64,000 nucleotides of DNA from Nemertoderma westbladi (GCA_032718475.1 JAUCBJ010003773.1:62001-126000), one strand, 5' to 3'; shown: positions 18,886 through 30,640, counted from the first letter of the stretch. Numbers and translations are program-made. Notes: generated from the sequence alone by a model not told the origin.

Positions 18886-21055
18886 TGTAAAGTCCAGTAG
18901 TATACCGCTTACCAGATCCTAGTAACGATGTATCTTACCGTAAGATCCAGTAATGTATACGGGCTCGTACAGTATCTGACAACAAATCCCAGTCCAGGGT
19001 ATCTAAACAAACAGATACAAGTACGCAAACAACTACTGGCAAGGAACAGAGCCTAGTGTCTATTCTACGTACGTGAGTGTGTCTAATGCCTATGAACTAG
19101 ACAAAAGGATGCCTGTCCTCTAACCAGTGAGGCAGATGTACAGTTATGGTGACAAACCAAACTCACGGGAAAACAATCCCCGCGCAGCGAATCCTAACTA
19201 TCTCTGACAGACCTAAATACCGTAACTTGCCGCGGTGTGATTTATATGGTTTATATACTAGCTAGTGGGTTAACAGACCTAGCGTAACAATACTGACACC
19301 TGTACTAAATCAGTCTAAAGGGGGTCGTGCCTAAAGTAACGATACTATTGCTCAGTCAAACAACAGTCTAATAAATAAATACTCCTCCTTGCCATAACTA
19401 AATATCAGATCCTAAATTTACAAACTACGAATAGTAAATTACAGATAAATTCTGCCTAAAAGTAATCTAAAAACTATAACTAGTAGAACTTTAAGGGTAC
19501 ATATGTTTTAGGGCGTGTGTGTGTGGGTGTGTTACAATAAAACAATTTTGGTGTATCCCATTGTACTAGGTTTTAGTGATTTTCTGACCAAAACAATACT
19601 GTGCGCTAGCTACGAAAATAAGCTAGTCGCGCTCTGTAGAACTTTATACTTACAAATGACGTCAAAGCTCTCTCCTTCCTATCCACAACTCAAACGGGCA
19701 ATTACGTTGTTAGTAACTACACCCGTGATCGGCACAAATACCAGATTCTGGTTGTAAGATAAGAAATAGGAGTTAATTGCTACCGTTCGTTAGCTGATCT
19801 GGTATACAAATTTGATTCTAGAATTTTGTTGCCACGGTGGTTAGCAGCAATACCTATCAGTACGTGGCAAGGCGCGGTAGGATATTAATAAACCTCCCTA
19901 GGCCAAGCGAAGTGCCGGTAGCAGAAATACTCTTTGCCTGATCAAATAACTAAGGTTCAGACAGGGGGGGGGGGGGGGTACTAATGTATATTCCACAAAG
20001 CAAACCGGTACCGAACTGTCAGTATTGCGAATCACTAAATTATGGAACATATGCTGTCTGTACCTAATATGTACTCGCGTACTTACCTAATATGTACTCG
20101 CGTACTGACGAACGGCAATAGTTCACACCTATAAGAGATACAGGTTAACCCAGGGATTTGCAGTACAGGGTCCTGACTGAATCTAGCTACCTGATCCTAA
20201 ATTTTGCGGCGTCCCAGGACGGCGTCACGCTTACCCTGATCTATAGGTCTTACATCGGGGAAGGGCGTCAAACAAAGTCTTACCTTCCTCGGAAATCGGG
20301 CGCTGCATGGCAAAGTGGAGTATTTCGAAGGGGCGAAGGGGGTGCGCGGTCTAATCTAAAGTGGGCGCTAGCGTGTTGTGGACATCTTCCCTGCGTTGCT
20401 GATGGCCTAACGGTCTAGGCGGCCATCCTCCCAATGCTTGGCTGTCCCAATGGTTGACAATCAGAAATATACATGTTCCAAAGTTTACAGTATATTTACG
20501 TAATTTACAAAGATTTATCAACCTGAACACTAACAAATAATTCAAGGTTAACAAGATTTGAAACAAATAACAAGTAAACTAATACTAAATCAATAGTAGT
20601 AGTGAGGGATAAGATAGTGGCATAAGTGTGGCATAAGTGTGTGTGATAACCGAAGGCAAACCAGCCCTTAGATAGCAAATCTGGGACATAGAATCCGCCT
20701 GAACCTTCCAGAGCATTCCATGGCCTCACATTGGAGCAATAAGATGTTCCATGCCCTATGATTGGCCCAACTCATCGTTCCATACGTTGTACGCACCTCA
20801 TTGGTTTATCAAATTAGATCAAATGAAAATAAATTGCCCAAAAATGCAAATTTCCCGACTGGGATTCGAACTCGTAACCTAATGTAACCAACGCCTTAAC
20901 CATCTGACCACTGCGCCATTAGGGTTACCTACGGGTTTATGTGTACCAATATGAATAGGCATATTACATTACTGTAATTTAATCAAAATGCGTCGGATTT
21001 TAGAAAGTTTTTACGTTAAACTACAAATGCTACTCTATAGTGAAATAATCCATCA
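18886..21055 (-). repeat. 5' LTR of the BEL/Pao element (right copy)
   Basis: A 2170-bp repeat matching 2752-4917 throughout with scattered substitutions and small indels. The G-tract is 15 rather than 21, and a ~25-bp phrase (TACCTAATATGTACTCGCG) is tandemly doubled near 20070-20105. In minus-strand orientation it is upstream of Gag and should have carried the promoter. It contains the same tRNA-like segment as the other LTR (20854-20921). It ends in CA/TG next to the CCTTA flank. Confidence 0.85.
20854..20921 (-). repeat. tRNA-like sequence inside the right LTR
   Basis: Counterpart of 4710-4783, with the same A- and B-box-like motifs and a 4-nt deletion between them. It lies about 135 nt inside the minus-strand start of the LTR, a location that could influence promoter activity. 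Confidence 0.55.
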
Positions 21056-24000
21056 CCTTAGTCTAGTCTTTTCTATTATTTTTGTCAAATATTTACGAAA
21101 ATTGCTAATTTTGTGAGGAATAATTCAGTCTCGAAAACTAATAGTTGTTGGTCACGAAAACAAAATATTCAGTATAAACTTAATTTGGTCCCACAATTGA
21201 GTAGTGGTTTGATTCGATGCTCGGAATTCGTATAACGACCTCTGACTCCAGAGGCCAGGGATCCACGTAAGTTTTCATTATGTCATGAATGCTTTAAAGT
21301 TGCTAACCAGGTAAAATAAAAAAGTAGAAGGAAAAGTAGCTATAAAAACTATAAGTAGTTTTTTACTACTATTAGTATTAAAAAGTAGCTATATCCATCA
21401 AAATCTCTAGTTTACACACTTTAATTTAATTTTGGTCATTAAACTCATCACATTTTTCTTTGATATTGATTGATTGCATTGATAAGCCAGTCAAATCAAT
21501 GAGAACATTTTTTTTGTCAGATATAGAGAAAAAAAGGTGTGATATAGAAATTTATAGCTAAAATTGATTTAAGCTAAGATAATTATAGATTTCATATATC
21601 TTTGTATATCTTTGGACTTTTATATTATTAAATTTCTGTATCTGTTCTTTAACTTTTCTGAAAATTAAAGAGCGACGGGAGCAGCCTTTTTGAGGAATAA
21701 ATTTGTATATTACTCAGCCACTCATTGGTTATTTTCAAATTCCGGTGGTCTGTTTCAAGCCGGGGCCAGGGCCCCTAGACCGCAGCCTATTTAGCCTATA
21801 GGTGAATGCTGTCCTGGAATGGGGGTGGGTGTAAGCATATCCAGTCAGGTCTAGTTCGTGTCAAGACCCGTCTAACGATTGACGATTCTCTATGCTACGA
21901 TTAACGGCTGTCTTCTACATCCTTGTCAGTTCTCCCAGGGGTTTGCTATGGATATCTCCGTTAGTTGAGGAACTCTGGATTGACATTATTCAAAGTATAT
22001 TACTTCGGTATAACAAAGTTGTGTCAAGTACATTGAGGATAAAACAGTATATGTTACGATATATGGTGCTGTGTACTAGAACAGCCCATCATACAGTACT
22101 GAGTGATTAGATAAGTTATATTGATGTACAGCCGTCATTAGGTAGGGAAAATGAAATACACGAGTTTATATTATTCAACCGATTTTGTAGAATATGTAGT
22201 CTTACGTACGTAATTTTTATAATAAAACCTTAGCATATAAAATTACGGTGGCAAACTTTTGTAAAACATTAATACGAATTTGCCATTTAATGATAATAGT
22301 TGGACCAAATGTGTATTTGTATTAATTTCATTCGTATTTTCCTATAAACTGGTGTTGTACTAAATTAACGCTAAAATGTGCTTTAATAATAGCAAAATTA
22401 ATGTTACGGCCATAAACCTATAAGCCCACCAAGACAGATTTATTACCATATATGGTAATGATTTGATAACCTGGGAAGCATAGGGCTACAATCCGGCTCC
22501 CCCATTGGTTTAGCTATTTTAGGTTGGTTTAATTGTAGTAGGATTTGTTGGACCAATAATATAACCATTGCGTCATACCTATATTTTGTCAGTGTATGTC
22601 AGTACACCAGTACAGCAGTACTGTGCACGTGTTAGTTGGTTTTAATTTTTTTTTCCTTTCACTCTTTATTATTATTATTATACATTTATTAAATTTCGGA
22701 AACAAAATGTAAATAAACGCCCACCACCTATACAGATATGTCAACAATCAGGTGCCTAGCTACTATTATAAATATAAAAGTTGGTTTTACGTTAGTTGGT
22801 TTTAATGTTTTTGATCTTCTTGCTTGTCGTTTAATGTTAATTCTTCTAATTCTGTAAATTATAAATACTGATTTCTGCTGTTATGCCTAGGAATTATAAC
22901 TTTGAATAATGATCTTCTTGCATTGACTCTTGATTTCTTTAATCTTTGCGATTGCGATGTAGCAAATCCTTACAAGGAATTTCCTTTCAACTGTCAGATT
23001 GTTTGTAAATGCATGCGCCGATATGGTAACTATTCGCTTTAGCATGACGGGCTAAGGGTACCGGTAGGCGTAGCGGGCGCACTGTGGAAGCGACGGAAGG
23101 AGGAGTGGAGGATCCAATATGGGGTAATGCTGGCGGGGGGACAGTATTTGCGGTTGGGCTAACCAGTTAGGGACTGGGGACTGGTCGTCATTACAGCATT
23201 AGGGGGCTGACGATCCAGATTTCGTCTCACCTTACAGTACTACGGTAGCCTAGTGGGTTTAGTTAGGAAGGCCGTATGTAGCTTGGGTGGTCTGGATCTC
23301 TTACACTAGCGCCATCACTAGCGCTGTCGATAGCACCACCAGCTTTGCCACTAACGCTATTTTATGTTGTGTTGTTTAAGGAGTGCCTGATGCTTGATTG
23401 TAATGTTTAGATAGGCGCTACTTCTCTTGATTGTTTTCTATTTCTTAGCTTATGCTTATTAATTGCTGTTAAGTCAAAATAATACAGTATTTAGGCTGTT
23501 GCTAGTATAACTCAGAACGTAAGAAATTAGAAATACGTATTCTGGAATACGTAGTAATTAGTATGCAACTCTATAATTTGAGATACGGTAATTTATTTAA
23601 CACTTAGAATATAATTAAGAACTTGTACGCTGCATAGTGGAGAATAGTCGGGTAAATTACGTTTAGAAATACTTTAGAATATTCAACGCAAGGCAGTTAT
23701 TTGAAAATAGCGGGCCAGCAGGCTGACAGCGGCAGTGAAGGTGGCGTAGTAGTAAATTCGCTGGCTTAAACCAGCGCCAGACCCAAGTTTTCGACATTAG
23801 GGCAAATTAATATCCAATCCCATTATACATATTAAATATTCTCGCATTCGACATTGTTTCGCGCAGTAAACTGCCTGTATTTCTCTGTGGTAAGTGAACG
23901 CCGAGTGCAAACCACCCGCACTCATTAAGTAGCTTAGGGAGCCATTTCAGATTTATTGTTTTGGTTATTGCTGTGGCTTATAAATTCGAACAGTTAGCTC

Positions 24001-24409
24001 CATGTTGAGAAATCGACAGAGAAAGGAGCGTGTGATTGCCAGAGCCATATATAGTTCATAATAGTAAAAGATCCTTGGTAAACGGTTCTGACGGTTCTGC
24101 TTGCGTTCAACAGTATAAAACTGATAACCAACAATCAAGTCCACCACAAAGGCCATAAGGTCACCCACCAAGAGTCAAGAGAGGTGAGGAATGATGTACT
24201 AACCACCGTTAATTATACACATAAGTAATAATCACCATAATAAGAAATCACTGCTTACTGTATACTGTAATATGGTGCTAAATCTAATATCAATAAGCAA
24301 CAAACACCTGACCGGCATCCAATTAGTACATGTTCACACCTCTACCTTCACCACTAAGTTTGGAGCAACCGCGAGCTATAAGGTTAATGTGAATATTGAT
24401 TTCGTTGCC
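21056..24409. other. AT-rich intergenic DNA, no gene seen
   Basis: Only short open frames without domains. The first five bases are the right target duplication (CCTTA) of the BEL/Pao element. No tandem array or clear terminal repeat was found by eye. Confidence 0.5.
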
Positions 24410-24960
24410 AACTACTACTACTGCGATCGGCTTGCTGCATTGCAGCTGCATTATGTATATATTACATATATATTAAGAATGATGTGCCAGCTTGTCAACA
24501 AAATTGCGCCGGCACAACTCTCTATCACCCATGACATTTGCTAGAATATCTGCATCTTCAACGCTAGTGTCCTTTAAAATGCGTTTCAAGAAAATCATTA
24601 GCTAGCTTATTTTCTCCATGAGGCCGCCAAAGCACATTGGATGGTCCTCACGGCGAAAGCAATGTCCTGCAAAGCGGAGGCGGGTCCGTTCAAGTGTCAA
24701 GCTAGGGGAGACTAATGGAACACCTCCATTGTTGTATAGAGTCTGACTGGAGATGGGTGTTCACTGTACTTGACACAATGAACCCGGCGCACCATTCTTG
24801 TGAAAGTGCCAGCCAGAGATTTAGTATCCTCTGCAGTTAGAGCCCAGCATGGACTCCCGCATATAAGAATACTGGTACTACTACAGCCATAAATAATCGA
24901 ACCTTAAGGCTCCGTTTTATTCTATGGGACTCCCACATCCTGGACGACAGACTATTATAA
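24410..24960 (-). pseudogene. LINE 3'-end remnant, copy A
   Basis: Diverged copy of the sequence at 29424-29943 and 32478-32985. On the minus strand the family encodes the RT C-terminal region: a LLYGSPCWALTAE-like box, then RLRFAGHCFRRED and a GRELWR-like tail. This copy is broken by indels and has an AT-rich expansion near 24455-24475. Its left (3') end carries short TAG/GTA repeats (CTACTACTACTG), a simple-repeat tail as in CR1/L2- or RTE-like LINEs. It is the oldest-looking of the three copies. Confidence 0.65.
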
Positions 24961-25059
24961 GTACCAGAATAGACTCCATGGAAGCATGGTTCCGTCCTGG
25001 TTCCGTCCGTGCTTCTACACTACACAACCGCCACAAATTGGTTGGCCATTTCGTAATCA

Positions 25060-25190
25060 GTCATGTAAATTCCTAATTTATCTACATTATAAAGAGTACC
25101 GGTGGTAGGGACTTTCAGCAGACGTGTTAGGAATGCCTGATAGCAAACCTCCATGTTTCCTCAACATGGTAATATAGTGTCCAGCAAGAT
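25060..25190. repeat. Old dispersed repeat shared with 54885-54970
   Basis: Phrases such as CCATGTTTC, a ..CATGTA(A/G)A.. block and GCATTA/ACATTA align in order with 54885-54970 at low identity. It lies next to LINE copy A and may be a more 5' part of the same LINE. The assignment is tentative. Confidence 0.35.
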
Positions 25191-25414
25191 CAAGCAGTAG
25201 TAACGTGCACGAAGTATGCTGATAGAGCATTCCTCCGCCCAAGTACCATGCGAATTACAGGAACGTCATTATGTGTAGTAGGCCCTATAGTTATAGAGTT
25301 TATGGGCAGTGTATTGACATTAAATATGATGGAGGATTAGAATAGAATATAGTAAAGTTCTTCGATGAGAAAAAAAGTAGGAATGTCCGAAAGAAGCACT
25401 TTTTTCATTAATTA

Positions 25415-25545
25415 TAATTGAACCGAAATTCAATTATTCTGCCCGTGTGTGTTGAGTTTGCACGAGTTTGCAGGTTTTTTCTAAAATGCAATCGAGTGCA
25501 AAACTCAATACCGGAGGCCAGAATATCTGAATTTCGGTTAACTGA
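25415..25545. repeat. Imperfect ~50-bp inverted repeat
   Basis: The left arm (about 25415-25465, AACCGAAATTCAATTATTCTG then GTTGAGTTTGCACGAG) is complementary, with mismatches, to the right arm (about 25493-25545, where CAGAATATCTGAATTTCGGTT ends the pair). The loop is about 28 nt. It is probably a decayed foldback element or MITE. Confidence 0.6.
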
Positions 25546-25779
25546 AATTAGTGACAAGGAGTTCTTTCCGACACGTCTTTTTTTGTGGAGACACCTTAAT
25601 CTGAAAAATTATACGATTTACTGGTATAGTTGATTGATGCTTAATTTTAACTGCAGTACCAGAAAAGGAAACAGATGTGGGGCGAGCGACGAAAGTAAGC
25701 GAGCTTAGCATACAGGTACCACTAACTCAATAGGTGTGTCTGTGGGGCGAGCCACGAAGTGAGTGAGCCTTGGGGTACC

Positions 25780-26045
25780 ATTAATCAACCTGTCGTTCTG
25801 TCGCTTTTTTTGCAGTATTCAATTTTGAACGTTAATAACTCTATCAATCCTCGATGAAATGTAACCAAACTTGGTACACAAATAGTCTGTCAAAAGTTTA
25901 GAAATTTTCCAAGTTGAATTTGCTTGGGGCCTTCGTGCAGCACCAGTGTAACTGTCTTACAGTTATAATACATTTATTTATCCAAAATTATAACGCTTGA
26001 CATCAGCAGGTTGCTAGGAGACTAAATCAGCTGGGTTTCTGGCAA
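25780..26045. repeat. Dispersed repeat (copy of 27890-28115)
   Basis: Shares with 27890-28115 an ordered series of phrases, including AACCAAACTTGGTACACA, AGTTTAGAAATTTTCCAAG, GTAACTGTCTTACAGTTATAAT and GTTGCTAGGAGACTA. It is about 85-90% similar by eye and non-coding. A (C)TGTC-rich stretch precedes both copies. Confidence 0.75.
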
Positions 26046-27094
26046 ATTACGAAATTACAGTAATGCCATTGTGGCCCGTCTGCCTGTCTGCCTGTACCGG
26101 TACTATACTCAATGTCAATCCCTGAATCAGGAATCCTGTAATCAGACAATACAGCAATACTGCAATATCATACAGCCATACTGTATTCGGTGTTTTACGG
26201 TACTGGCTGTCTGGTACCACGGTACCGGTTCAGTCATTATAGATCACGTATACTTGTACTACAGGACAGGCCTAATTCTGTAGGCCCTGATTAGCCATGC
26301 AGTGCTGCAGTGCAGACTCCGGACTGTTGGACTGCAGTCCTGAATTAGATTAGAGGGTCCGTTGGCGCCGTCCGCCGTACCGCCCTACTACCTGACTACT
26401 GTCAGACTGTAGAAGTATAACCGGAATGGTAGCAACTGCTGAACTGCCAACTACAGAACTACCAGTACGGTACTGAACTACGACACCACTATACCGCATT
26501 TCTACTCTCATGTCAGCGACAAAAGAAAATGAATTTCTTCGTTTATGGTTTCTGCTCTTGTTAACGGTTAAATATGTTAATTAAAGACTATGTATTGGTA
26601 CGACCAACGGCGCCGGCAACTGGCTGACTGGTATAATCAGATGTAGATGTACATACAGACATATCAATCTGCCAATACAACAATAGCAATAGGCTTACCC
26701 CTACCAACCATCCATCGACTCGGCAACTGCAACAATGGAAGTTATGCGGACTAACCAGCTGACCGGCATTCTAAGTTCAGGTAGGCCTACCCACTACCAG
26801 AGTCTACCCAGCTGCCCAGAAAAGTGTTGGAATTGAAATCAAACAACTCACCACCAAGGCCGCGTCTGTCTGTTGACCTCGACTTTCGGTATCGCTGCCG
26901 CTACGGGCAAACTGGACTAACCGTAACCGAGGATGAAATAATCCGGTTTTTTAATCTCACTCTGCCATCACTCAGTGCCCGGCGGTGTTAAAATTGGCAT
27001 GCATTGTACAAGCAGTAGGCCTATTGCTCCGAGTTTCCGGCTGGTCAGGTGCAACTTCTGCATCTGCATTGCCACACTATAACTCGGGCTCATG
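26046..27094. other. Intergenic DNA, no gene seen
   Basis: Enriched in short GTACCGGTAC-, CAGTACTG- and GGACTGCAGTCC-like palindromic tetramers and hexamers. No domain-bearing frame. Confidence 0.45.
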
Positions 27095-27600
27095 AGGACG
27101 AGTGCTGCGTAGACTATATTCCTATAAACCAAAACCATACCTGGCTTCGCCTATTGAACGCATTATAAAGATCGTCAGTCTTTGTTTAAGAAATATATTT
27201 AAATACAAAACAGGACGATCACAACGAGGCTTATAATGAAGATGAGTACTGCGTTGACTATCATTTTATATAAACCACCTGGCTTCACATATTGAACGCA
27301 TCCCTAGTTATTATTATTATAAAGATCGTCAGCCTGCATTTAAGAAATATTTTAAATACAAAACAGGACGAGCACAACGAGGCTTATAATGAAGACGAGT
27401 ACTGCGTTGACTATTATTATTATATAAACCACCTGGCTTCACATATTGAACGCATCCCTAGTTATTATTATTATAAAGATCGTCAGCCTGCGTTTAAGAA
27501 ATATATTTAAATACAAAACAGGACGAACGCAACGAGGCTTATAATGAAGACGAGTACTGCGTTTATTATATTCCTATAAACCACCTGGCTTTGCATATTG
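27095..27600. repeat. ~150-bp tandem repeat, three to four units
   Basis: The phrase ATTGAACGCA recurs at 27153, 27291 and 27445, with a changed copy at 27597 (spacing 138, 154 and 152). Each unit carries AAGATCGTCAG, TTTAAGAAATAT, ACAAAACAGGACGA and AATGAAGACGAGTACTGCG in the same order. The first unit lacks a ~15-bp (TTA)n-containing insertion present in later units. Part of a unit occurs again at about 28745-28790. Confidence 0.8.
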
Positions 27601-27880
27601 AACGTGCGATTGGAAATAAGTTCGTGCTACCCTTCCGTGGGTGGTAGATGTCGCGGTTATGTATTGGTGGGTGGGAAGGGTGGGGGGGGGGGGGGGATTA
27701 AAAGGGGTGAACATGTACTGTCCCCCTTTCTTTAATTGATTGGTGGTGTGGGTAAATTTCTCAAATACTGATTTTGTGATACAGTCGCTAAATTTTAATT
27801 TGTATCTCATAACTGGGCCTCGTGCTGCGCGAAGGCCCCTCGAAAGTGTTGCTCTGTTGATCTGTTGTTCTGTCGATCTG
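27573..27880. repeat. Dispersed repeat with G-tract (pair of 28741-29025)
   Basis: Runs from CCTATAAACCACCTGGC through GTGCTACCCTTCCG, a 15-G tract at 27682-27696, TACTGTCCCCCTTTCTTT and TTTTGTGATACAGTCGCT to AACTGGGCCTCG. The same series is found at 28741-29025. Small open frames across it are driven by the repeat. Confidence 0.75.
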
Positions 27881-27889
27881 TTATTCTGT

Positions 27890-28115
27890 CGTTCTGTCGT
27901 GTCCAATTTTAAACGTTACTAACTCAGCCAAATGTTAATGAAATTTAACCAAACTTGGTACACATGTAGTCTGGCCAAAGTTTAGAAATTTTCCAAGTTG
28001 AATTTGCGTGGGGTCTTCGTGCAGCATCTGTGTAACTGTCTTACAGTTATAATAAATTAATCTACCCAAAAATTATTAGGCTTGGCATCAGCTGGTTGCT
28101 AGGAGACTACAGGAT
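27890..28115. repeat. Dispersed repeat (copy of 25780-26045)
   Basis: Second copy of the family described at 25780, in the same orientation, following a (CTGT)n-like run. It sits directly after the 27573-27880 repeat, so the two may be parts of one larger element. Confidence 0.7.
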
Positions 28116-28371
28116 TACAGTACGGTACCGGTACTGTTATCTGTTACAGTGGTACAGAGTTACTGGTACCGTCTTCAGGTCGTTGGTCGTTGGCAAGGCC
28201 ATCTAAACAACTTCTTCATCTAAACAGCTTCCGACAGTCCGATGTATCTGGACCCGAGCAGCCGAGTGGCATCAAGATGCGATTAACTGAGGAATAAATA
28301 CTACGGAATTGCTTGCTTGTCAGTAAGATTCTATTTACTACACTGGGAATACGGCGGTCGGTCGGATCGTA

Positions 28372-28698
28372 ATGCGGGCCACTGCCAAGTTCCTCATGCC
28401 TCACTCAGGCCACCCACCTTGGAGTGCGGTGGGAAGAGTCCGACTTACGTCGACGACTGGACGAATCGACGAGGATTGCGATTTGGGTTTAGCGGCGGCC
28501 CGGACAGCCGGATCCTGGGATCGCCTGGGGGAAATTGTTGAAAGTCGGGCAGACGTGTATCGTACCGGATTACGTTCTCTGCCATGCGAAAGTGTGAGGC
28601 GAATTCGTTGTCGAATTGGGTCGGAAGCTGCGGGAATTCTACTGTTCTACGGGAATAAACCGCAGCTATCCGGTGACTACGGACGGATACTGGGATGA
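28372..28698 (+). CDS. Unrecognised GC-rich reading frame (108 codons)
   Basis: Starts at an ATG and ends at a TGA. Base composition is clearly higher in G+C than the AT-rich flanks. The product is basic and Arg/Gly/Ser-rich (GRIDEDCDLGLAAARTAGSW) and matches no family I recognise. It lies between two copies of a G-tract repeat (27573 and 28741), so it may be part of a transposable element or a captured fragment. Coding status is unproven. Confidence 0.25.
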   Translation: MRATAKFLMPHSGHPPWSAVGRVRLTSTTGRIDEDCDLGLAAARTAGSWDRLGEIVESRADVYRTGLRSLPCESVRRIRCRIGSEAAGILLFYGNKPQLSGDYGRILG

Positions 28699-28740
28699 GC
28701 AGGTATTTCGATCAAGTTTCTCGTATTCTCGATTTTCTCG

Positions 28741-29025
28741 AATTCTCGATATTCCCTATAAACCACATGGCTTCGCATATTGAACGTGTGATTGGAAATA
28801 AGTTTGTGCTACCCTTCCGCCCCTTGGGTGGTAGATGTATTGGTTGGTAGGAAGGGGGGGGGGGGGGGGGGGGGGGTGCAGATTAAAAGGGCTGAACACG
28901 TACTGTCCCCCTTTCTTTGATTGATTGTCGGTATGGTTAAATTTCTCAAATACTGATTTTGTGATACAGTCGCTCAGTTTTAATTTGTATCTCATAACTG
29001 GGCCTCGTCCTGCGCGAATGCCCCA
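28741..29025. repeat. Dispersed repeat with G-tract (pair of 27573-27880)
   Basis: Second copy, same orientation, with a 23-G tract at 28854-28876. It ends in the same AACTGGGCCTCG phrase. The two copies bracket ~0.9 kb that includes the GC-rich frame. Confidence 0.75.
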
Positions 29026-29423
29026 CGAACGTGTAATAATTGTCAATACGACGGTATTTTTATGAATTGTCATTAAAAAGTGTATATAAATTTTCACATG
29101 ATGAATAATTCTTACGAATTATATAATTCAAACCGTGTAGGCAAATTCTTATAAATAATTAATGATGAATTGTCAAATTTTTTCTATTAACAGAAAAACA
29201 CAATAATAAATCATTTTCATTAGGTTCCACAGGTGTGCAATGTGGTATTCAGACTATCTTAATACAAAAATCCATATCTATGATTCTATCAGCTTTTATT
29301 GAAATATTTAAGGATTCGAATTTACGAAAATTATCTGCTTCAAACTCGGTTGCAAGTTCGAGTTCTTCACGAACTCGCCCCAGCCCTGAAATTAGGGGAG
29401 TGGGGGGATACATGAATTAACTA

Positions 29424-29943
29424 CTACTAGGATCGGCATGCTGCATTGCAGCTGCATTTTGAAGAATGCTGTGCCGGCTTATCGACAAAATTGCACCGCC
29501 ACAACTCCCTATCACCCATGACATTTGCTAGATCATCCGCATCTTCAAGGCCAGTGTCCTTTAAGATGCGTCTCAAGAAAGTCATGGGCTGTCCACCATG
29601 CTTATTCACTCCATGAGGCTGCCAAAGTACAAGATTATGCACTGGCTGGTCCTCACGGCGAAAGCAATGTCCTGCAAAGCGGAGGCGATTTTGTTCTAGT
29701 GTCAAGCTTGGGGGAACCAATGAGACACCTCCAATGTTCTATAGTGTCTGGTTGGAGATGTGTGCATTGTACTTGACACAATGAACCCGGTGTAGCATTT
29801 TTGTAAATGTGCCATCCAGAGATTTGGTGTCCTCAGCAGTTAGAGCCCAGCATGGACTCCCATAGAGGAGTACTGGAACTACTGCTGCTCTAAATAATCG
29901 GACCTTAAGTTTCCGATTAATTCTCGTTGACTTCCAAATCCTA
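29424..29943 (-). pseudogene. LINE 3'-end remnant, copy B
   Basis: On the minus strand, LKVRLFRAAVVPVLLYGSPCWALTAED (about 29925-29845) is followed in another frame by SLTLEQNRLRFAGHCFRRED and DRELWR. This is the C-terminal part of a LINE reverse transcriptase. The left (3') end shows a CTACTACTAG simple-repeat tail. Homology to copy C stops at 29943, so this copy is truncated on its 5' side. No target duplication was found. The LINE endonuclease and RT catalytic motif are absent here. Confidence 0.75.
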
Positions 29944-30039
29944 ACCAAACCAAAGGAAATTCCAAACCAAATTTTGAAATATGTCAATTTTGTAAATTGA
30001 TTATTTGAAACTGTTTTTTTTTACACAAAAGGGGTTTTT

Positions 30040-30640
30040 TGGGGTTCGGGTTTCGATGGAATATATACGAGTTGCACGAGTTATACGAGTGCAAAATTTG
30101 GTGCCTGCACGAAATTTTGAAATTCCTTTCAATAGTTTATTTGCTTGTGACCACTTATTTCCCCCTTTTTAAAGGTTTATGGCGGTTCTGAATTCAATGG
30201 AATAAATGAATATTTAACTAGACATCTCAATCTTGTATTTTTCGGAAGTGGGTGCAAAATTTGGTGCTAGCACCAAATTTTTAAAACCATCAAATATATC
30301 AATTGTTTGTGTCGCCTTGTTTCTTGCGTTATACGGGTTTGTGAGGGTTCTGAATTCAATGGAATAAGAAAAAATTGCATAAGAGTTTACAAACTTGTAT
30401 TTTTCTCCGGTGGGTGAAAATTGCCGTGCCAGCACCAAATTTTTTAAAACAAGCAAATTGATCAATAGATAAGTATCATCTTGTTTCTTACGTTATACGG
30501 GCTTATGATGGTTCTGAATCCGATGGAATCAATAAAAACCACACTGGCCATCTCAAACTTGTACTTTTTGGTGATCGGTACGAAATTTGGTGCTATAGCA
30601 GCAAAATTTGCTATATTACGGCGAAAAATACGTGTAGCAA
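30040..30640. repeat. ~163-bp tandem repeat with internal palindrome
   Basis: The phrase GGTTCTGAAT recurs at 30183, 30346 and 30510 (spacing 163 and 164), with a diverged earlier unit near 30044. Units share TGGAAT, CTTGTATTTTT and the dyad AAATTTGGTGC...GCACCAAATTT. In the unit at 30256-30281 that dyad is a perfect 26-bp palindrome centred on GCTAGC; in others one half has decayed. Non-coding. Confidence 0.8.

Larger units (their letters stand above)
2752..21055 (-). mobile_element. Giant BEL/Pao-type LTR retrotransposon (degenerate)
   Basis: Two near-identical ~2.17-kb direct repeats (2752-4917 and 18886-21055) bound ~14 kb of internal sequence. Its minus strand encodes BEL/Pao Gag, protease, RT, RNase H and the integrase zinc-binding region in the usual BEL order. 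On the minus strand each repeat starts TG and ends CA. The outer flanks are CCCTA (2747-2751) and CCTTA (21056-21060), a 5-bp target duplication with one change. At ~18.3 kb it is much longer than typical BEL/Pao elements (roughly 5-10 kb). The excess lies in the long LTRs, a long Gag N-terminus, a repetitive linker, an extra ~2.7-kb frame and a ~2.3-kb 3' region. Several in-frame stops and frameshifts make this copy non-autonomous. I found no clear primer-binding site next to the 18886 boundary. Confidence 0.85.

Noticed and set aside
28372-28698. Confident host exon
   Set aside because: Base composition is suggestive, but there is no domain, no splice context I can trust, and it sits between two dispersed repeats.
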